In this document: one piece after another, positions 45,301 to 56,979 of the stretch
How positions within the stretch are numbered: the first letter of the stretch is position 1
How the letters are laid out: every line of letters begins with the position of its first letter
Source: Leucocoprinus leucothites
Lineage: Eukaryota > Basidiomycota > Agaricomycetes > Agaricales > Agaricaceae
Length of the DNA: 64,000 bases
Reading direction: 5' to 3'
Assembly: GCA_013368445.1 (NCBI GenBank)
Contig: JAACJO010000005.1
Span: 434,001 to 498,000 of the forward strand
Notes under the pieces: model-generated
Seen by the model: only the letters and a program-made list of their open reading frames with translations
Told to the model about the DNA's origin: nothing
Database searches by the model: none
Position numbers and translations under genes: made by a program

Positions 45301-46945
45301 TATGGAGGATAATCCAAACTCATGAAGACATTCCCTACCGTGTCAGCGGGATGCCCAGGAGGGTACATGATGCTTGGTCTCGTACTCCCGAAATCGAACA
45401 AACAGATAACTCAATCCTAGCCAACATGGTACATGCGGATCGCCTGCTCAAGCTTCAGGCACTCGTTAATTCACGGCCCCTCATAAACGAAGACTTACTC
45501 GTCGAACAAGGTACAGAAGTGGCGACAACAGATTTGGAGCTCCGACAAGCATTCGAGGAGGCATACAAGCGGAACAAGAATAAGAATAATCGGAAGCACC
45601 CGCAAGATAGCTCAAAGGCGGGAGCGGCAACGTCGTCAGAAGCAGCTGAAGTACACGCTGGTTTTATGATGGAGAATGCGGCGAGGAAGGCTGCAGCACC
45701 GGATACTCTGAAAGAGATGCGGAAAGAGCTGGATCAGTCACTTGCACGGTTGGAGAAGGACGAAGATGAGGATGTCTCTGCTCCGAGTGGATCTGAGACT
45801 AGTTCAATTGATGCTGGTACAAGTGCTTCAGGCAATACACCATCGGTGCTTTTGCGCTCTTCAGTCTTGGCTGGTGTTGTTGTTGGTTCTTCGGCTTCTA
45901 GCAAGTTAAACTGTATCATTAACGAGGTAAGCCCCTGCTCGTCAGTGAGTTTGGATTCAACTTACCCACTCGACCATTTCCAGGTTATCAGATATTCGAC
46001 TGATGAGAAAATCCTCATTTTCTCTGATTCTGAACTCACACTGGCTCACATCGCTGAAGCTCTGGAACTCATACAAGTCAAATTCCTACGGTTCACGACA
46101 CAAATTCAGCCTCAAGTTCGAGAGCAGCTTGTATTGACATTTGAAACTTCGGAGACTTATCGAGTGTTCTTGATGGAGCTCAAGCATGGTGCTCGTGGAT
46201 TGTAAGGAATGTCCATGTTTATGTACTTCCTGCCCTGATTTTGGTCTCTCCCAGGAACCTCATCTCCGCCTCTCGTGTTATTTTCTGCGAGCCTGTATGG
46301 CAAGCTGATGTTGAGAGTCAGGCAATTAAGGCACGCGCTTCTCTCGTATTTATTGGGCTCAATTTAAATTCAATGTCTATAGCGGGTACATCGTATTGGG
46401 CAGACGCGACCTATCACCGGTAAGCTCCTCAGAGTCATGAGGTTCGCTACTCCGTTTTTAACGATCTGCAATCGCTTTTTAGTCAAGACTCTTGCTATTC
46501 GTGGCACTGCAGAAGAGAATATGGTAGAGCGCCGGAACTTGTTCAAAGGAAGCCATGATAAGATACCGAAGCTCATTGAAGAATCTGGCATGAGGCATTT
46601 TATCGCTGTAAGTACCAGTTCTCTGCAGATAATGTGTGCCTTGTCCTGACCACCTAACTCCCTTCTTAGAACCCCAAGTTCCTTACGCATCTACCCGAAA
46701 GGCTTCCAGCAGTCGAGCTTCCCCTACTTCATTTCCCCCGCTTACCTTCTGAGTCTCCCTCCATCGGGTCGTCGAAACTCAAGATTCCGGCTTTAGGTAC
46801 CCGTTCACCCCCTTCTCCCGGATCTACCCCTTTATTTGGTGACAGCCATGTCTCTTTGGAGGAACCTCTGAACGAAAATGACGCCATCAATGCAAGAATA
46901 GAACGTTTACCTCCTAAGAAGAAAACAAAAGCGGTTCACTTCTGA
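42355..46945 (+). CDS. SNF2-family ATPase/helicase, RAD5-like DEGH type
   Basis: A large ATP-dependent DNA translocase of the SNF2 family. About ten exons. The N-terminal ~310 residues (to 43284) are unassigned and begin with several Cys ('[11 protein letters not shown]'). The helicase core follows: motif I '[10 protein letters not shown]' (joined across an intron at about 43282-43332), a long insertion, Ia-region '[18 protein letters not shown]', motif II '[10 protein letters not shown]', motif III '[13 protein letters not shown]', an acidic insertion, then '[19 protein letters not shown]' in lobe 2 and motif VI '[11 protein letters not shown]'. DEGH rather than DEAH at motif II is shared with Rad5/HLTF proteins, but I see no RING or HIRAN domain, so that assignment is loose. 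The C terminus is Pro/Ser-rich and ends '[11 protein letters not shown]', a possible nuclear signal. One intron near 46331 has a GC donor. I chose ATG 42355 because it clears PAM17. Confidence 0.85.
46331..46382 (+). other. probable GC-AG intron in the SNF2 gene
   Basis: Joining AAG at 46330 to CGG at 46383 gives 'ESQAIKRVHRIGQ', the exact SNF2 motif VI spacing, with a normal 52-nt intron starting GCACGC. The only in-frame GT alternative (46346) leaves a 37-nt intron and adds five residues inside the motif. Confidence 0.6.
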
Positions 46946-47697
46946 TGAAAATATCACCCTCATGTGGACTTGTTTATAGACGCCTGTACACAGCTGCATG
47001 CTTTTTATTTGATGATTTTCGGGCGACTCTTCGGGCTGTAAGACGTAAATGGTCTAGTGCTATTCGGATTTTCGGCAGAAAACTTGCCTTGACAACGCGA
47101 CTAACCGCTCATGACTACCATAGGGATCGACTCCACTTACGATCACAGGACTCCAGGTTCAGGAAATGTTTTCAAAATCTCCCTGAAAAACACGCGATGG
47201 CCGGGTTCATTGCACCACAGTCATCAAGGTCTGACATGATTGCTACTTAGCTCTGCTTAGCGGTAAGTACAACAGTCGAAAGAGAGGGGCTTATCAATGC
47301 CTTCGAGAATTCTCCGCCTGACATAGGTCACTCCTTTGGAATCAAGCCTCGATTTAAAGGACATGAAGCTGATGGAAATGTCTCAATTATCCAATCAATA
47401 GTCTTGGAGAATCTGTAATGGTCTCCGAACCAATCAATCCATGAAGTGCTTCTTGTGTCAGGAGCCGCGCGGCTATGCTTCTCACGCGGAGACTAAGCCT
47501 GGCTGATCCACGGCAGTCTACCGTGCGCCGTTGCCCCACCCGGGACAGGATAAAAGATGACGGTGAAAGCTAAGTGGCCAGTTTTATCCCTTCACGATTT
47601 TCCCTCCCCCCCCCTATTAGCACCCCGTTTCTTGTCTAAACAATCACCCCCCTCCCTCTCCTTTAAACACGCTCCTTCAAACCCTCAAAGCTAAATC
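46946..47697. other. intergenic with promoter of the Kre9-like gene
   Basis: About 750 bases. A TATA-like GATAAAAG at 47549-47556, followed by a long C/T-rich tract (about 47590-47690) just before the next ATG, is a typical strong fungal promoter layout. The open frame at 46945-47250 is not convincing. Confidence 0.5.
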
Positions 47698-48464
47698 ATG
47701 ATCACAAACATGCGCTGCTTGAGCTTCACTGCCATATTCCAAGCCCTTGCAATTCTTCTCGTTGCGGTTGCACAAGTCGGTGCTGGTCCTCTCTCTGTTC
47801 AAAGGAGGAAAGCACTTGACGTTTTTAATCCGGTCATTGTTGAACCGACTGCGTCTTCGAACTGGGTTGCTGGAGCACAAGAATTGGTTTCCTGGTAAGT
47901 AATACCATATTGAGTAGCTTGCCCAGGTCAGCTGTATGATTACTGCAGTTATGCAGGTTTTTTTGGATTTTTTTCTGGGCTTGCGAAATAAAAGAATTTC
48001 AATGACTGACTCGATTCCAGGGACACGTCTGACGCTCCCCAGAGCATTTCCAACCAGGGCCATGTGGTCCTGAAAACCAGTACGCCTTCTAGTTCACGTA
48101 TGGTTTAAACTACTCTAATTTAATGAATCACAGCCCCCGCGGATTCAAACGAAGTGTCCCAATGGAGACATCTAGCTGGGCCATTCGACCTTACCATTGG
48201 TCAGATCAACGTCACTGTTCCGAATGATATGATTACCGGACAATACAAGGTCATCTGTGAGTTGACCGATCTTAAGATGGCTCTTGAACCAAAGTGTTGA
48301 TTGATTTCGCAGTGTTCGGTGACTCTGGCAACGAGAGCCCTGCCTTCCACGTCGATGGTGTAAACGGAACTGATGGCCAACAGCCCCCCAGTGACAACGA
48401 CGACCCCTTTGGTACCGACGAGTCCCACACCCACAACTTCTTGGATATCTTCAAGGGCAATTAA
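47698..48464 (+). CDS. small secreted Kre9/Knh1-like Ser/Thr-poor protein
   Basis: Four exons (47698-47894, 48021-48079, 48134-48256, 48313-48464) give 176 residues. A signal peptide is clear ('LSFTAIFQALAILLVAVAQV', cleavage expected after GAG). The mature part matches the Kre9/Knh1 N-terminal fold family common in basidiomycetes: 'FNPVIVEPTASSNWVAGAQE', 'ELVSWDTSDAP', 'FDLTIGQINVTVPNDM' and 'LFGDSGNESPAFHV'. The C terminus is acidic and His-containing ('DNDDPFGTDESHTHN') with no GPI-attachment tail, unlike longer members. Such proteins are linked to cell-wall beta-1,6-glucan or are simply secreted, and no enzymatic role is known to me. Translation could also begin at the second ATG (47710). 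Confidence 0.82.
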
Positions 48465-51361
48465 GGAAGCCTCGTTAGGCGAATTCTCGATTCACCTCTT
48501 CATTAGCAGCGCGTGAGTTGGGGTATCATGGACTATTGTAAATCTCTGGACTATCATTCATATCGAGTGCTTAACGCGTCTCGTACATCCTTTGTCTCTT
48601 CTCCAAGGCGACATTGATGACTTTTGAACATTTTAAGAACCCTTCGGACCTCGTTTGTAGTGGTTTGTAGTTGCTCGCTGTGTGTAGCTTATGCACTAGT
48701 AGCACTTGTTGCCTTTGATATAGTACACCCGATGGCGAGCTAGCACTTTATTACCTTGGATGAGTGATAGGCCATCATCACATCATCACTTGTGAAAGTT
48801 TGAACCGTTATTTCTCCCATCACTTTCCATGTTGGCTAAAAGACTAATCAAAATTCACTTCAAAGCGCTCACAGCCTGAATGCACGTCTGTTTAGTGCTA
48901 TTGGGCCTACATGCTTAGTAACATTGTGTGAAATAGTTACTTTAGCCAATAACTTCGAACACCTTCACCAGGGCCTGCGTTGTTTCTCTTCGTGATCATA
49001 CTACATCCAACCACAGGACCATAGTTGGCGTCGAGTCACCATGATATCTCGACTCCAGCCACACGTTCTGCTGCCCTTTTCCTTGCATTCGATGCGAGGA
49101 GATCGAGACCACAAGTATGCCTACTTGAAAATTGATCGAAAGCTACGCTTTGCCCTCGTTTGCGTTGAAAATTCTATGCACTACTCAACCAACAGTGAAT
49201 TATTATTTTTTCAAGCGAATCACCGCATTCTCGGACAGTACGTATGGAACGTGGAAGCGGTCTTCAACGGTATAGCTCGTGCTATGATCAGCAACTACGG
49301 CTGGCTCTGGAGGCCAGGAGCAAGCAATATGAAACGTAGTCGTTTGGCCTCTAGGATCAAGTCTAACAGGTCAGTTTCCGGACTCAATACGGTAATGAAT
49401 GTTGGTCTTCTGTTTCCTGTATCGGTGGCACACATAGCTAATATGACATCATGAAAATATTGGGAGCTCTGGAGTCCGATAATACCAACCGTTCGAGTCC
49501 GCGAGCGTGCTGGTCACTCTCAACTTTGATTGGCTAAAGACACCTCAACACCATAGTGCTCCGAGGAGATCACCATGATCTACAGTATGGTCAACTAGGT
49601 CCTTAAACCTACTTGAGTAGGTCTGATTTGTTTCCTCTCCTCGGACATTCCAAGTTTGAGAGTATTATTCCGCAACGAACCATCCTGAGACTGGTTCCCG
49701 ATTTCCTACAAATCATGACGACGGCGCCCAGCGGCTAGTCAAATTTCTATAGGCCTATTAGTTACCCCTTGCAGAAACCTGCGTGTCTGATAAGCATTGA
49801 TCTCCTGTGCATTCCGATACAACGCTTTACGGTTGGCTAGACACCTGAGCACCCCAAAAAATTGCCAAGCCTAGAAGTTAGCATCTCATCTCCTCGAGGA
49901 AAGGTCCGATTTGGCCTTTTGTATTTTTAGCCGCGGAAATTGGATAGTGGAGGCGTAACAACGGAGTAGATACTGTGGCGTGCCACACCCATAAAATATA
50001 TCGGTGATAGTGAGAAGCTACCCTTTATATGTATCTATATGGCGCTATGGCTTATTCTAGCTGATTCTGAGGATCCTTGACGAGACTCACCCTCAGGAGC
50101 CCCTGAATGCCGTTCCATGAGGAGAATAAGTCTAGTATGTTTACTGTGTATGGCGCACGGATGAGACGGGCGATTTATAAATGCAAATGATACCCTAAAA
50201 TAATAGGGAAGTGATAGTTTTAGGGCATTTACGACTTCTATTTGTTCAGCACTCTCGCTATGTAGCTGAAATATATCATATATTGAATGTACCTGGAGGT
50301 ACCTTCCTTCCTCGAATCCCGGAAGGGGGAGGGGCTGAAATGTTGAGTCTAGACCACACACTAGAGGCCACCGCCCATACTCTACCCGGTATTGTTTTAT
50401 TGCTGTCTTCCTGACCTCCGATGACTGTGGCGTGGTAGTTTAAGTGCGCACCCCCGACCGCTACCTACATTTGCTCCTTTGCCTTTTCAAAATTCTGTCC
50501 CTGTAGCTTGACGGATCTTCAATTATTGTTCCTAGAAGCTACTGCCACTATCATCATCACCTCAACACTTCTCTTCCCTTTCTAGTCAGTTATTAAGATC
50601 GTCGAGGAGCCGTCGCCCGTGTTCCGCCGGCATATTTTGCAATAAGATATGCACTTGGTGGAACGCCAAGCCTGAATGTTAAGCCGTTAGTGACTGAGCC
50701 ATTGTCTCAGAAGGTCGCTGTGTCCACAGGGTCGCGCGACAACGAAAGGCTCTCCGGTAACAGGACTTGTTTAGGTTACACCATAGAACAACGAGAAGAC
50801 GTAAAGGCAAGTATATAGTAAATCCATTAATGTAGAAGATGCTGAAAAATTCATAATATCACAGTAGAAGTTGAAAGTGGCGTTAGAGTTGGGATAGAAT
50901 GATGAAGATATGAGTCATAAAAGGGTTCGTATCAAAATCAATGGTGGGGGTCCGTGTGGGTGGCGGTGAGGGAGAAGGATGTGGTGGTGATGGTGGTGAT
51001 GAAGATCTTAGGGGAGTGGCTGTAAAATAAGAATATGAAAATGGTGGTACAAAACGGTGAAATCAATACACGGCGGAGATGCAGAAATAGATAAGTAGCG
51101 GGGATCTCTAGGCGATCATGCGTAAAAAAACGGAGCCGAGGACAAAACAAACATTCAGAGCGACTAACTAATCGAGGAGATAAAGATCGAAGGATGCAGG
51201 TGACAAGGGAAATTGGAGAGGAAGCAAATAAGGCGAAAGCGATGGAGTCGGGAAGGGGACCGGAAGGAGAAATGCAAGCACGTATTACCCCACATAACAA
51301 AAACACAAAGACCGAAATTCAACGATTAAAGAGGTAGAGCTGTAGGTCATGGGTCTGCGGT
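48465..51361. other. long gene-poor stretch with one orphan open frame
   Basis: 2.9 kb without a gene I can support, long for this window. It holds a 137-codon open frame at 49041-49454 (+) with no recognised motif and no supporting splice sites. The proximal part is the Kre9-like 3' UTR. The part at about 50400-51350 should include the flippase 3' UTR, with GGT/GAT-rich simple sequence near 50975-51005. No transposon ends or terminal repeats noticed. Confidence 0.4.
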
Positions 51362-54300
51362 TTAGTCCTCGTCTTTGGACTGGTCTTTTGTATGAGGTTT
51401 CGTTGATGGACCTTTCTTCCGGAGGAAGTTCTTGCCCACAGACAACACCCTGCTTCGCTTCCTCTTTGGTATTGACCCAGATGGCAGGACGTTAACGTTG
51501 CGGCTACTTGTACGGCGTTCAGAGAGGTTACTCTGTAACCGACGCATCGCGATACCGTTCTCCTCCGTTGAGAAGTCAAATCCACGATGAATGGAACGGG
51601 CTCCAGTCGACATGTCTGTCCGACTTGCCGAGCGTAAATCCATTGAAGGCCGGTGAAGGGAAGCCACACTCTCCGTTCTCGTGTTTGAAAGCGCGGACGG
51701 AGGGCGGGGTGGTAACGTAGTAAATGGCGAATGCATTGCGGCCTCACGTGAGAAGTCGTATTGGGGATCCTTCTTCAGGATATAGCGGATTATGTCAATG
51801 TCGTCTGGATGATAAGCAATTTTGTATGCTTTGGCAAGGTACCTGGGAACAAGAGCCAGAATGACGACGAGGGGGAACGAGAACCAGTAGTATGCGGATC
51901 TGAAGAGGAATTCATTGTTACCATACACTGATGTAACGAACCACCCGGGTGATATGACGTTATAAATGGCCTGACGAGTCGTCAAACTTCATGACGCCAC
52001 CACAATCTTGAAGAAAAACTTACAGTGTAAACCCATATAAGGACGTCACCAATGAAAACAGCAAAAAATACCCATCCGGTCCAGGCACTCGTGTTGAGGC
52101 CGTTGAAAAAGTTGGCGGCGAAGACGGCGGCGAACGCCATCGTCTATTGGAAACAATCAAATGAACATAGCAACCTTGCTGTTTGGAAAGAGCAACCCAC
52201 CGTCGAAAATTCATTGAGTGAAACGGAGAAGCCATCCGGTCGTGCAGTGGTCGTGGTGTAGGTATACAGAATGAGGAAATAAATTATGGCAGACTAAACA
52301 CCCGAAGTCAGTTTGATTACTTGGCGCAAGTAGCGGTAGCCTCTCAACTCACCTGAACCACACCATCAAACATATAGATAACGAACCACTTCATGCCGAA
52401 CCAAGATCCGGTGCGGCTAAAGGAGTACAGCTGAGGTAGATCCATGAGAGCAGAGGCATCTGGTTGTCCGTTTCAGTTTCTGTAGGGAGGCCCATGTTGA
52501 CGAAGCCACCCACCTATCACACGATCGAAAAGACCAATGCCGATCACAGGAGCAATAGTCCAGAACGAGTTCCAGAATAGGAGATATGTATACTCAAATA
52601 CACTAGAGGGGGGAACATTAGAGGTGCACGGAGCACCATGACATATCAATCACTCACTAGTTCGAACTCCAAGCACAGTAGATCTGGAACCACCATAGCA
52701 CACCTATACACACGATATTCTTGTAGAAAAAGTTGAGAATCATGTTGCCATTCCTCGCATACGACCACTGCCCATGGACGAGCAACAAACGCTTCAAATA
52801 CCGGAACTGCGCCACAGATAAATATTCCGTAATGTTCCGCGGAGAGAGCCCTCTCACCTGAGCGATAGCATAATCTGACGAGTTAACAGCCTGCAGTCCT
52901 TCTTCACCGCTAATACCAATGCCAACATCTGCAGCCTGTATCATGCTGACGTCATTTGCACCGTCACCAATGGCAAGGGTCATGGCGCCCAGCCCTTCTT
53001 TCACAAGCTTGACCACGAGCGCTTTCTGGAGCGGGGAAGTACGACAACAGATGACACCCTCACAAAGGGTCGCGAGACGAAGCAAGAGTGTCTTATGTTG
53101 TTCATCACCGAAAACCTATTCCAAATTATCAAGCATTCGTTATGTTCAGAATCAAGAGATACTTACGATGTCGAGAGCGGAACCATCGATGACCAGGATG
53201 AAACCACCCGGTCTGTCCCCGTTTCCGTCACCAACAATTGACGAAAGACCTGTATCGATTCTCCTCAAGTTGTATGCACCACCACCTTGTTGCTGCATTC
53301 CGTATGGCGGAGAAGAACCGACATCTGGTGAACGATTCGCATCCCCCTTCGCCTCGTACTCAGTCTCATCGACCAGTTTGCCATGCTCGTCTACAAGCTT
53401 ATTCTCGGGGAAAAACTCCTGAGCAGCACGCACAAGCTGAGCCCACACAGGCCGTGCCAAGTCCTCCGTACCGCCTCTTATCACAATAATATTAGAGTCG
53501 CCCGAAATGAGGTTCGTGCTGTGACCGATAGCGATGGCGGTTTCAAGCTTGTCTCCTGTCGCTACCCATACTTTTATTCCCGCCTTTTTGAGGTCGGCGA
53601 TAGTCTCAGGAACACCATCTTGCAGCTTATCTTCTATCGCTGTGGCACCCAGCAATCGGAGGTCTTGCTCAATTTCCGAGGAAGCTTGCTCAATCTTCTC
53701 GTCCCGGTCGTCGAGGGCAATCGAGGCCTCGTGATATATCTCGCTCCAGGCTTCATACTCTTCCTCTGGTTGCATTACAGACCCATCAGTATAAATTTAG
53801 CCAAAAATTCACAAAAATAGATACGCACCTCCGATGACCTTATAGGCCAAGGTCAAAGTCCTCAATCCCTGCCCAGCAAATTCATCCAGGTGTTTCTCCG
53901 TCGCCTTCTTCAACATATCAGTCTCCTCTCCACCATTCTTTCTTAGCCTCTCAAAAATTACATTATCCGCTCCTTTCGTCAAAAGAAATATCCGGTCATC
54001 GTCCGAGTCCATCTTCCTCAAAACAACACTCATCCTCTTCCTCGCACTCGTAAATTCGAGTACATTCAACAACTCATACCGCTCTAGTACTTCTTCTCCT
54101 GTCCCGTCCACTGTGAATGGTGTCTGAAGCAAGAGAACTTCTCGATCACGACCGCGGAAGATGAAGCCCATGTCTGCTGCAGCTTGAACCAAAGCCGCTT
54201 CGTCAGGTGACTGGGCCTTGTATTCAATTGCACCCGTTTCGGGATCCACACTCGTGAGCACAGTGTGGCACAGGGCAAGGACAGTGAAGAAGCCGTTGAG

Positions 54301-56552
54301 ATTCCGTGCGTGAGCCGCATTCGCAGATTCAGGTCCGGCGTTGACTGCCTGCTCGAGATCTTGAGCAAGTCCAGGGTCATGGAACCGGCGTGCGATCTTG
54401 ACGGCCTTGCTATTCAATGGGTCAAGGATTCCAGGACCACCAGGACCTGTTGGGTGAGCAGCATGGGGGCTAGGGTTTTGAGGTGACGGCTGAACGGCTG
54501 TCGAAGAGCCAGAGGAGCGAAAGTCGGAAAGTGGAATATCTTCTCCAGGAGGAGCAAGGGACTTTGAGTTTCGGCTGGATGGGTCTACCTCCTTCATGAT
54601 CTCCGTTTTATTGGCGGACACAGGCGGTAGCTCCTTCACTTCTTCTATTTGATCTTCCTCAGCGCATCCGTCATAGTTTTTGCCGCCGATCGTGCACTTC
54701 CGAAAAACCATAGAGTTCTGAAAGGAGTGCCCAAATACATTCAGTACGAAGTCTAAATTATTAAAAGAAAGAAAGTCTTCGACGAACCTGTGTCAAGGTA
54801 CCAGTCTTATCCGAAAAGATGTACTCTATTTGCCCGAGATCATCTGACAAATTCCAGCTTCTTGCGAGCGTTGGTTGTCTCGTCTTCTCGTAATACATTT
54901 CGGAGTCGAAGTAAATGAATGCCGCCTGGCACGTCCGTACGAACTCAATTGAAATGTACAATGAAATGGGTACGATATTCTGGAACCTGTGATAAACAAG
55001 ATATACACAGTATGATCAGCTCGCTAGAAATATGCTCGGGGGAAATGAACATACGTAATCAGAGCAAAGACGAAGGTCACTAGGCCATTTATTGAGGGAT
55101 TATCACCCGAGCGGTTATCATTATACAACCAAAGGGCGCCTTTTGGCTGGTCCCGACGCTCGAGCACTGAGTCGACAATTCCACAGATTATAGCCATGAT
55201 GCCGAGTAATATCAGATTTAGGAACCTGTCAAGATGTCACATCAACAAGTCAGCGCCAGAAATAGACACGGAGCGGAAGTAATGTTGATGACATACACCT
55301 GTGGATTCATCTGCCTCTCCACCTTACTCCGCTTGGAGGGTGTACCACCAGCATTCATGACGATCCTCGAGTCCTCTCCGGAAAAGAGCACAATGCCAAT
55401 AACCCAGCCAGTATTCCTTAGGACAGTCCCGCGCAGCAACATCGTTTGCATGTCAACGGGAAATACATCCTTGCCCACACGCACAGCTGCATTGAGTTTG
55501 TACATGTTCGTATCAGGTCTGTCACAATCAATCCGAAAGGAATTATGTGGAGTGGCGCAGTCGGCCGCACTCCGGATGTGAGTGAGCGCAGCAACTGCAT
55601 GTCGAGACTTGAGATTGGTCTCGCCGTCAAGGTTCTTCGTCTCGACATACGCAACGTTCTCCTCCTCCGAAGTCGAGCATATAAGCACGTCTGCGGGAAT
55701 TGGCTCGTCATCGAAAATCTTCACAAAATCTCCCACAGCCAGATCCTCCCAGGGTGACTTTCTCCAATGTGGCCGAGCTGTGTCATCGTCACGGCCAAGA
55801 GAGTCTCGGTTCGGGAGGTAGTGATGTCGATACTGCTGCTGCGATTGTGGGGGATTCTGCGGTTCATCGTCGTATTCAACGCCAGTATCCTCATATACAA
55901 CATCCGTGACACCTTTCAACTCCTCCCCGTTCGAATTGTTTTTAACTCTTCGTAGCGTGCCGGTTTTGGGGATTATCCCTCGAACAAACGTCTTGCTCTT
56001 CGGTGCCACCGGGTTGGGATTGACCCAGTTCCCACCAGCCAACACCCGCACCAATGAATGATTCACCTGTCGATCCGACTGGTGACGCTTCACATCTTCG
56101 TATCCGTCCTTCGCCGCCGTAATAGACAACACAATCAATAGTGGTAGAAGCACTAGTCCTGGGGATATCGTCGAGAATTTGTTAAAGAACTGTAGAATGG
56201 CAATTACGAGGAAAAAGCTAGAGACAAATATATTTGTGTCAGTACATTAGCATACGGGCAACTGAAACTTTGAGACTTGCACGTTGGCAATGCGTCTAAA
56301 CTGCTCGAGGAGGTTCCTCGGCAAAAAAGTGATAATGGTATACTTGGAAGTGATGACTTGGTTCGAGGCATGGACATATTCTTTCTTGATTCGTCCGCGG
56401 TGGTCGTAGTAGTCATCCGGAAGATTCTCGTTGACAAAAACAGTGCGTTGTGGTCCAGGTAATCGCTTGCGCGAAAAAAGGTCCTCAACCTTGAACGCCG
56501 CAAGCTTCTCGTACCAGCGGCCGAAGGCGGTAGGGCGGGAGGAAGGAGCCAT
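51362..56552 (-). CDS. P4-ATPase, aminophospholipid flippase (Dnf1/Dnf2-like)
   Basis: A membrane pump that moves phospholipids from the outer to the inner leaflet, working with a Cdc50/Lem3 subunit at the plasma membrane or endosomes. More than ten exons. N-terminal landmarks are '[17 protein letters not shown]' and '[18 protein letters not shown]'. The actuator loop 'NLDGETNLK' carries the P4 DGET motif. TM4 has '[16 protein letters not shown]', where PISL replaces the cation-pump PEGL. The phosphorylation site is '[10 protein letters not shown]'. Nucleotide domain: '[11 protein letters not shown]' and '[14 protein letters not shown]'. P-domain: '[16 protein letters not shown]' and '[20 protein letters not shown]'. 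A 51-nt in-frame, stop-free intron lies at about 52807-52857. The C-terminal tail after TM10 is ~150 residues, Ser/Arg-rich. Size and a large insertion in the nucleotide domain fit the Dnf1/2 group; the exact subgroup is inferred. Confidence 0.93.
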
Positions 56553-56979
56553 TGGAGACGACTCAGAGCATGGATTGTGGATAAGTGGAAAGAGTGTGCT
56601 GACACATCTCCATCACACCACACTCAAACTGTTTTATCCATCCCTATTTCTATCTGCTCTCCGCATCTCGCATTCGGCTCCTTCAGCCCGGTTCTTCGGA
56701 TTGACGTCAACATTGGCGCTTATTTGCCTCGGAATCAATAGTCAGAACGAGCGGCATCAATTGAGGGTATGATTACTCGACAACAAGAAACAACAAGGTA
56801 GCCTAAATGAAAGTCGGCAAAAAAACTAGAGAAGAGTTCCATAGTCTCGAATCCAAACAGAAGGAAGGGTATCAGGTATCGTATTTTGAGCCTACTCGCC
56901 AGGTGAGCATCCTCCCTGCTCTCCCCATGACGACTGTTCCTTACTCATGTATACAAAATGGTCATGGGAAGCACAGCAT
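56553..56979. other. intergenic, flippase promoter and CDC10 3' UTR
   Basis: About 430 bases between the flippase start and the septin stop, both genes on the minus strand. No other feature recognised. Confidence 0.5.

Noticed and set aside
49485..49525. tRNA-like TΨC box (GTTCGAGTCC)
   Set aside because: No matching acceptor, D or anticodon arms could be found around it.
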